From Heritagella_A intestinalis (GTDB taxonomy: Bacteria > Bacillota > Clostridia > Oscillospirales > Acutalibacteraceae), in contig CAJFQF010000005.1 in the NCBI GenBank assembly GCA_904418995.1, positions 1-64,000 on the forward strand: a DNA stretch of 64,000 nt, in the 5' to 3' direction. The position numbers and the translations under genes were made by a program. This document shows, piece after piece, positions 61,243 through 64,000 of this stretch. Within the stretch, counting starts at the first letter, position 1. Each line of letters begins with the position of its first letter. A model generated the notes under the pieces. It saw nothing but the letters and a program-made list of their open reading frames with translations. It had not been told where the DNA came from and did not search any database.

Positions 61243-61419
61243 TTATGCCCGACGCAGGAGGGAGATCCCTAGGGCCACCATGATGACGGCGGAGAAAAAC
61301 AGCACCAGCTGTAAAGGGCAAAAGCAGGCCACTGCCATTCCCAGCCCAAAGGTGACGGCGTGCATTCCCCGGCACCGGGTAAACCTGGCGCAGATGTCGG
61401 CGCAGCGTCCTTTCTTCAT
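61243..61419 (-). CDS. 58-residue membrane protein upstream of spoVM
   Basis: A small protein with a Cys/Arg-rich start (MKKGRCADICARFTRCRGMH) and a hydrophobic remainder that could form one or two helices (about 20-54), ending in LLRRA. AGGAGGGG about 8 nt before ATG 61419 is a strong site. I know no family. It lies 39 nt before spoVM, probably on one transcript from TTGTCA-N18-TATAGT (61482 down to 61453). Confidence 0.7.
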   Translation of the reverse strand: MKKGRCADICARFTRCRGMHAVTFGLGMAVACFCPLQLVLFFSAVIMVALGISLLRRA

Positions 61420-61452
61420 CCGGAACCCCTCCTTTCCGCAGGGATATACCAT

Positions 61453-61482
61453 ACTATACAGAAGAGGGGAAAAGTGTGACAA
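61453..61482 (-). promoter_or_regulatory. Promoter of the 58-residue protein/spoVM unit
   Basis: Minus strand TTGTCA (61482-61477), 18 nt, TATAGT (61458-61453). It looks sigma-A like; no sigma-E match was found there. Confidence 0.5.
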
Positions 61483-61529
61483 AGACAAGACCCCATTCGC
61501 TTTGGAGGAGTACGGAGCCTTTCCGGGGA

Positions 61530-62918
61530 TTAGGACTTTGCCCCTTTTGACCGCTCTTCCGGGGCGAAGCCCATATGGCGGATGCGCCGGCGCAGCCAGT
61601 TTCCCCGCAGATAGTAGATGATAAACAGGATAGAGGTCACAATCCAGGCGATGGGGTAGCTCAGCAGGACTGTTTGCAGGTCGTTCCATACCGGCACGGC
61701 GGCGGCGATCCAAACAATCCGCAGCACACAAGTGCCCAAACAGGTGATAATCATGGGAATCAGGGAATCGCCTGTGCCCCGGATGGCTCCGGAAAAAATC
61801 TCTACGCAGACGTAAGTAAAGTAGAAGGGGATAATGGTGTAGAGGATTTCCATGCCCACCTGGATGACCTGGGCGTCTGCAGTAAAGAGCTGATAAACAT
61901 AAGAGCCCCACAGCAGAAGGATTGCGCTCATGAGGATAGCAGTGCCAAAAGCCATAGCCAGGCAGATGCGCACGCTTTTGCGGATGCGGTCGTATTTCTG
62001 AGCGCCGAAATTCTGTCCGGAGAAGGTGGTCACGGAGGTGCCGAAGGCCCCCATAATCATCCAGAACAAGCCGTCGATTTTGCCGTAGGCCGTCCAAGCG
62101 GCCACTGTGGTAGTGCCAAAGGCGTTGATGCTGGTCTGGATGATGATATTGGAAATACTGTACATAGAGGACTGCAGGCCTGCCGGGAGGCCGATTTGGA
62201 TGATGTTCCGCAGAATATGCATATCCAGACGGATCTCCTTGAGATAGACCCGGTAAACGTCGCTGGAACGCATGAGAATCACCAGAATCAGGATAGCGCT
62301 CACCGCCTGGGAGGTAATGGTGGCAATGGCCGCGCCCATTACGCCCCAGTGGAATACCAGCACAAACAGCAAATCCAGCACCAGGTTCAGCACCGTACAG
62401 AGAATGAGAAAATACAGAGGCCGCTTGGAGTCGCCCACCGCCCGGAGGATACCGGAACCCATATTGTACAGGAGGTTGAACACCATGCCGCCAAAGTAGA
62501 TTTCAATGTAAACGATGGCGTAATCCATCACATCGTCCGGGGTCCCCATCACTTCCAAAGCCCAAGGGGAGAGGGCCATACCCAGCACCATGAAAATCAG
62601 GCCGCCCACAATGCCCAACGCCACGGCCGTGTGAACCGCCTGCATGGTTTCCCGGGCCATCCGCGCCCCATAATACTGGGAGATAATCACCGTGGCGCCT
62701 GCCGAAAGGCCCACGAAAAACCCCACCAGCAGATTGATAATGGTGCCGGTGGCGCCGCCCACAGCGGCCAGGGCTTGGGTGCCCACAAAATTCCCCACAA
62801 TAATCGCGTCTACCGTGTTATACAGCTGCTGGAAGAATGTCCCCAGCAGGATGGGGAAGAAGAAAGAGAGGAGGGGTTTCCAGATAACGCCCTCAGTGAT
62901 TCTGTTTTCCTTTACCAC
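61530..62918 (-). CDS. MATE family multidrug/Na+ exporter
   Basis: A 462-residue transporter with twelve helices in two MatE halves. Signature segments are FFFPILLGTFFQQLYNTVDAIIVGNFVG, AGATVIISQYYGA, and the second-half GQNFGAQKYDRIRK. It should expel cationic drugs or metabolites using Na+ or H+ gradients; the cargo is unknown. It starts with GTG at 62918 after GAAGGG. It is followed on the same strand by the small-protein/spoVM unit. Confidence 0.92.
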   Translation of the reverse strand: MVKENRITEGVIWKPLLSFFFPILLGTFFQQLYNTVDAIIVGNFVGTQALAAVGGATGTIINLLVGFFVGLSAGATVIISQYYGARMARETMQAVHTAVALGIVGGLIFMVLGMALSPWALEVMGTPDDVMDYAIVYIEIYFGGMVFNLLYNMGSGILRAVGDSKRPLYFLILCTVLNLVLDLLFVLVFHWGVMGAAIATITSQAVSAILILVILMRSSDVYRVYLKEIRLDMHILRNIIQIGLPAGLQSSMYSISNIIIQTSINAFGTTTVAAWTAYGKIDGLFWMIMGAFGTSVTTFSGQNFGAQKYDRIRKSVRICLAMAFGTAILMSAILLLWGSYVYQLFTADAQVIQVGMEILYTIIPFYFTYVCVEIFSGAIRGTGDSLIPMIITCLGTCVLRIVWIAAAVPVWNDLQTVLLSYPIAWIVTSILFIIYYLRGNWLRRRIRHMGFAPEERSKGAKS

Positions 62919-62950
62919 AATAATCGCCCTTCTTTTCCAAAAATCCGAAG

Positions 62951-62976
62951 AAAAAAGGCGGACAACCGCCTTTTTT
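62951..62976. terminator. Bidirectional terminator after yifB
   Basis: AAAAAAGGCGG-ACAA-CCGCCTTTTTT, a perfect 11-bp stem with tetraloop. It ends the YifB gene on the minus strand. Confidence 0.92.
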
Positions 62977-63033
62977 CTCTCTTTGTATATCAGGATATCA
63001 TGTTCCCAAGGGTTTGTCCAGATGGAAACCGGT

Positions 63034-64000
63034 TTACAGCTCCCGGTCCCAGTACCGCCTGTCTAAACTGCGGTACTGTACGGCTTCCGCAGCGTGCCGG
63101 GGCTGGATTTCCCGGCTGCCGTCCAGGTCTGCAATGGTGCGCGAGACTTTCAGCACCCGGTCAAAGGCTCTGGCGGAAAGCCCCAGCTTCTCAAAGGCCG
63201 TGCGCAGCAGTTCCAGGGTCTGCGGAGGGGCGATACAGACCTCATGAAGCATGGCGGGAGGGATGCGGGCATTACAGGAAATCCCTGTGCCGGCAAAACG
63301 CTGGTTTTGAATCTCCCTGGCCCGGTTGACCCGTTCCCGAATGGCAGCGGAGGGCTCCCCTTTTTCCCGGGAGGTAAATTCGTCAAAAGAAATGGGCGGC
63401 ACCTCCACATGAAGGTCCAGACGATCCAAAAGAGGGCCGGAGATCCGCCCCAAATAGTGGTTTACCGCGTTGGCAGAGCAGGTGCAGGCCCGGGTGGGAT
63501 GCCCAAAATAGCCGCAGGGGCAGGGGTTCATGGCGGCCACCAGCATAAAGGAGCAGGGATAGGTGATGGTGCCGCTGACCCGGGAAATGGATACCACGCC
63601 GTCCTCCAGGGGCTGGCGGAGGGATTCCATGGCCGGGCGGGTGAACTCCGGCAACTCGTCCAAAAACAGCACGCCGTTGTGGGCCAGGGAGATTTCCCCA
63701 GGCCGGGGAATACTACCCCCGCCGGAAAGCCCCGCTGCGGAGACAGAGTGGTGGGGGGAGCGGAAAGGCCGCCGGCGGATCAGGGTTCCGCCGTGGGGGA
63801 TCGTCCCGGCAACCGAGTGGATTTCCGTGGTTTCCAGCATTTCTTCCATGGTCATTTCCGGCAGGATGGAGGGGAGGCGTTTGGCCAGCATGCTTTTCCC
63901 GGAGCCAGGAGGACCAATAAGCAAAACGTTATGCCCCCCGCTAGCGGCAATCTCCAGGGCGCGTTTGGCTTCCAGTTGGCCCCGCACATCGGCAAAGTCC
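63034..64000 (-). CDS. YifB/ComM family Mg-chelatase-like ATPase (5' end cut by window)
   Basis: The last 322 residues of an AAA+ protein. The visible part opens with FADVRGQLEAKRALEIAASGGHNVLL, followed by Walker A GPPGSGKSML, Walker B VLFLDELPEF, and the zinc-like CPCGYFGHPTRACTCS; the C-terminal Mg_chelatase_C domain is complete. ComM homologues drive branch migration in natural transformation; in Clostridia the role is unproven. The first part (a ChlI-like Lon-S5 domain) must lie beyond position 64000. Confidence 0.93.
   Translation of the reverse strand, partial: DFADVRGQLEAKRALEIAASGGHNVLLIGPPGSGKSMLAKRLPSILPEMTMEEMLETTEIHSVAGTIPHGGTLIRRRPFRSPHHSVSAAGLSGGGSIPRPGEISLAHNGVLFLDELPEFTRPAMESLRQPLEDGVVSISRVSGTITYPCSFMLVAAMNPCPCGYFGHPTRACTCSANAVNHYLGRISGPLLDRLDLHVEVPPISFDEFTSREKGEPSAAIRERVNRAREIQNQRFAGTGISCNARIPPAMLHEVCIAPPQTLELLRTAFEKLGLSARAFDRVLKVSRTIADLDGSREIQPRHAAEAVQYRSLDRRYWDREL

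Noticed and set aside
61575..63329. Plus-strand ORF of 584 codons, His/Asn/Gln rich
   Set aside because: It lies antisense to MATE and to the YifB 3' end, crosses their terminator, and its composition mirrors antisense hydrophobic codons.
1..64000. CRISPR arrays, insertion sequences, rRNA genes
   Set aside because: No regularly spaced repeats, transposase-like proteins or rRNA stretches were seen.

Overview
The window looks like a chromosomal segment of a spore-forming, low-GC-lineage but fairly GC-rich anaerobic Clostridia species, probably Oscillospiraceae/Ruminococcaceae-like. This is an inference from gene content: sporulation genes (spoIIR, ytfJ, a DacF-type carboxypeptidase, sipL, spoIVA, a SpoIVFB-like protease and an unmarked spoVM), an L27 precursor with its Prp protease, AddAB, RemA, PrpC/PrkC, ferredoxin-type Fe-S proteins, and no respiratory genes. 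Most genes start with a strong AGGAGG-like site, and many overlap by 4 to 8 nt.

Layout. 1-1.7 kb is the lysis end of a prophage (GH25 endolysin, small membrane protein, phiLC3-type holin), abutting a tRNA-Lys gene (1841-1916) that is a likely integration site. 2.2-5.9 kb holds a PHP phosphatase and an Lrp regulator/aminotransferase/DUF362-ferredoxin operon. 6.0-8.4 kb holds a DUF2975 membrane protein with a YozG-type regulator, ispE and spoIIR. 8.5-10.9 kb has a GNAT acetyltransferase, a DegV protein and a LysR regulator. The LysR gene is divergent from an operon at 11.1-14.8 kb that encodes a siroheme-type reductase with ferredoxin domains and a complete FecBCD-type ABC importer. After tRNA-Ser come a polysaccharide deacetylase, an RluA-type pseudouridine synthase and an Asn/Ser-rich small protein. 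A minus-strand ribosome operon follows (rplU-prp-rpmA-obgE-mrnC-yitT).

22-33 kb contains a DtxR-type regulator, radC, a two-gene ThrE-type exporter, an LD-carboxypeptidase, and addB-HD-addA. 33.5-39.3 kb is a conserved chromosome/sporulation block: M50 protease, scpA, scpB, DUF2953, ytfJ, D,D-carboxypeptidase, rluB. 39.4-42.7 kb encodes a three-subunit biotin transcarboxylase-like set. 42.9-56.7 kb is a long housekeeping run: yicC-remA-gmk-rpoZ-priA-def-fmt-yugP-rsmB-rlmN-prpC-prkC-rsgA-thiN. coaBC and rpe, often found in this order in relatives, are absent from it.

56.9-61.4 kb is the most notable part. sipL is preceded by a close match to the mother-cell sigma-E promoter and is followed by spoIVA, a one-helix membrane protein and a SpoIVFB-like protease. 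On the opposite strand lies a 29-codon ORF that reads as SpoVM, the peptide that anchors SpoIVA. The coat-basement genes sipL, spoIVA and spoVM thus sit within 5 kb. A MATE exporter and a YifB/ComM ATPase, cut by the window end, close the segment.
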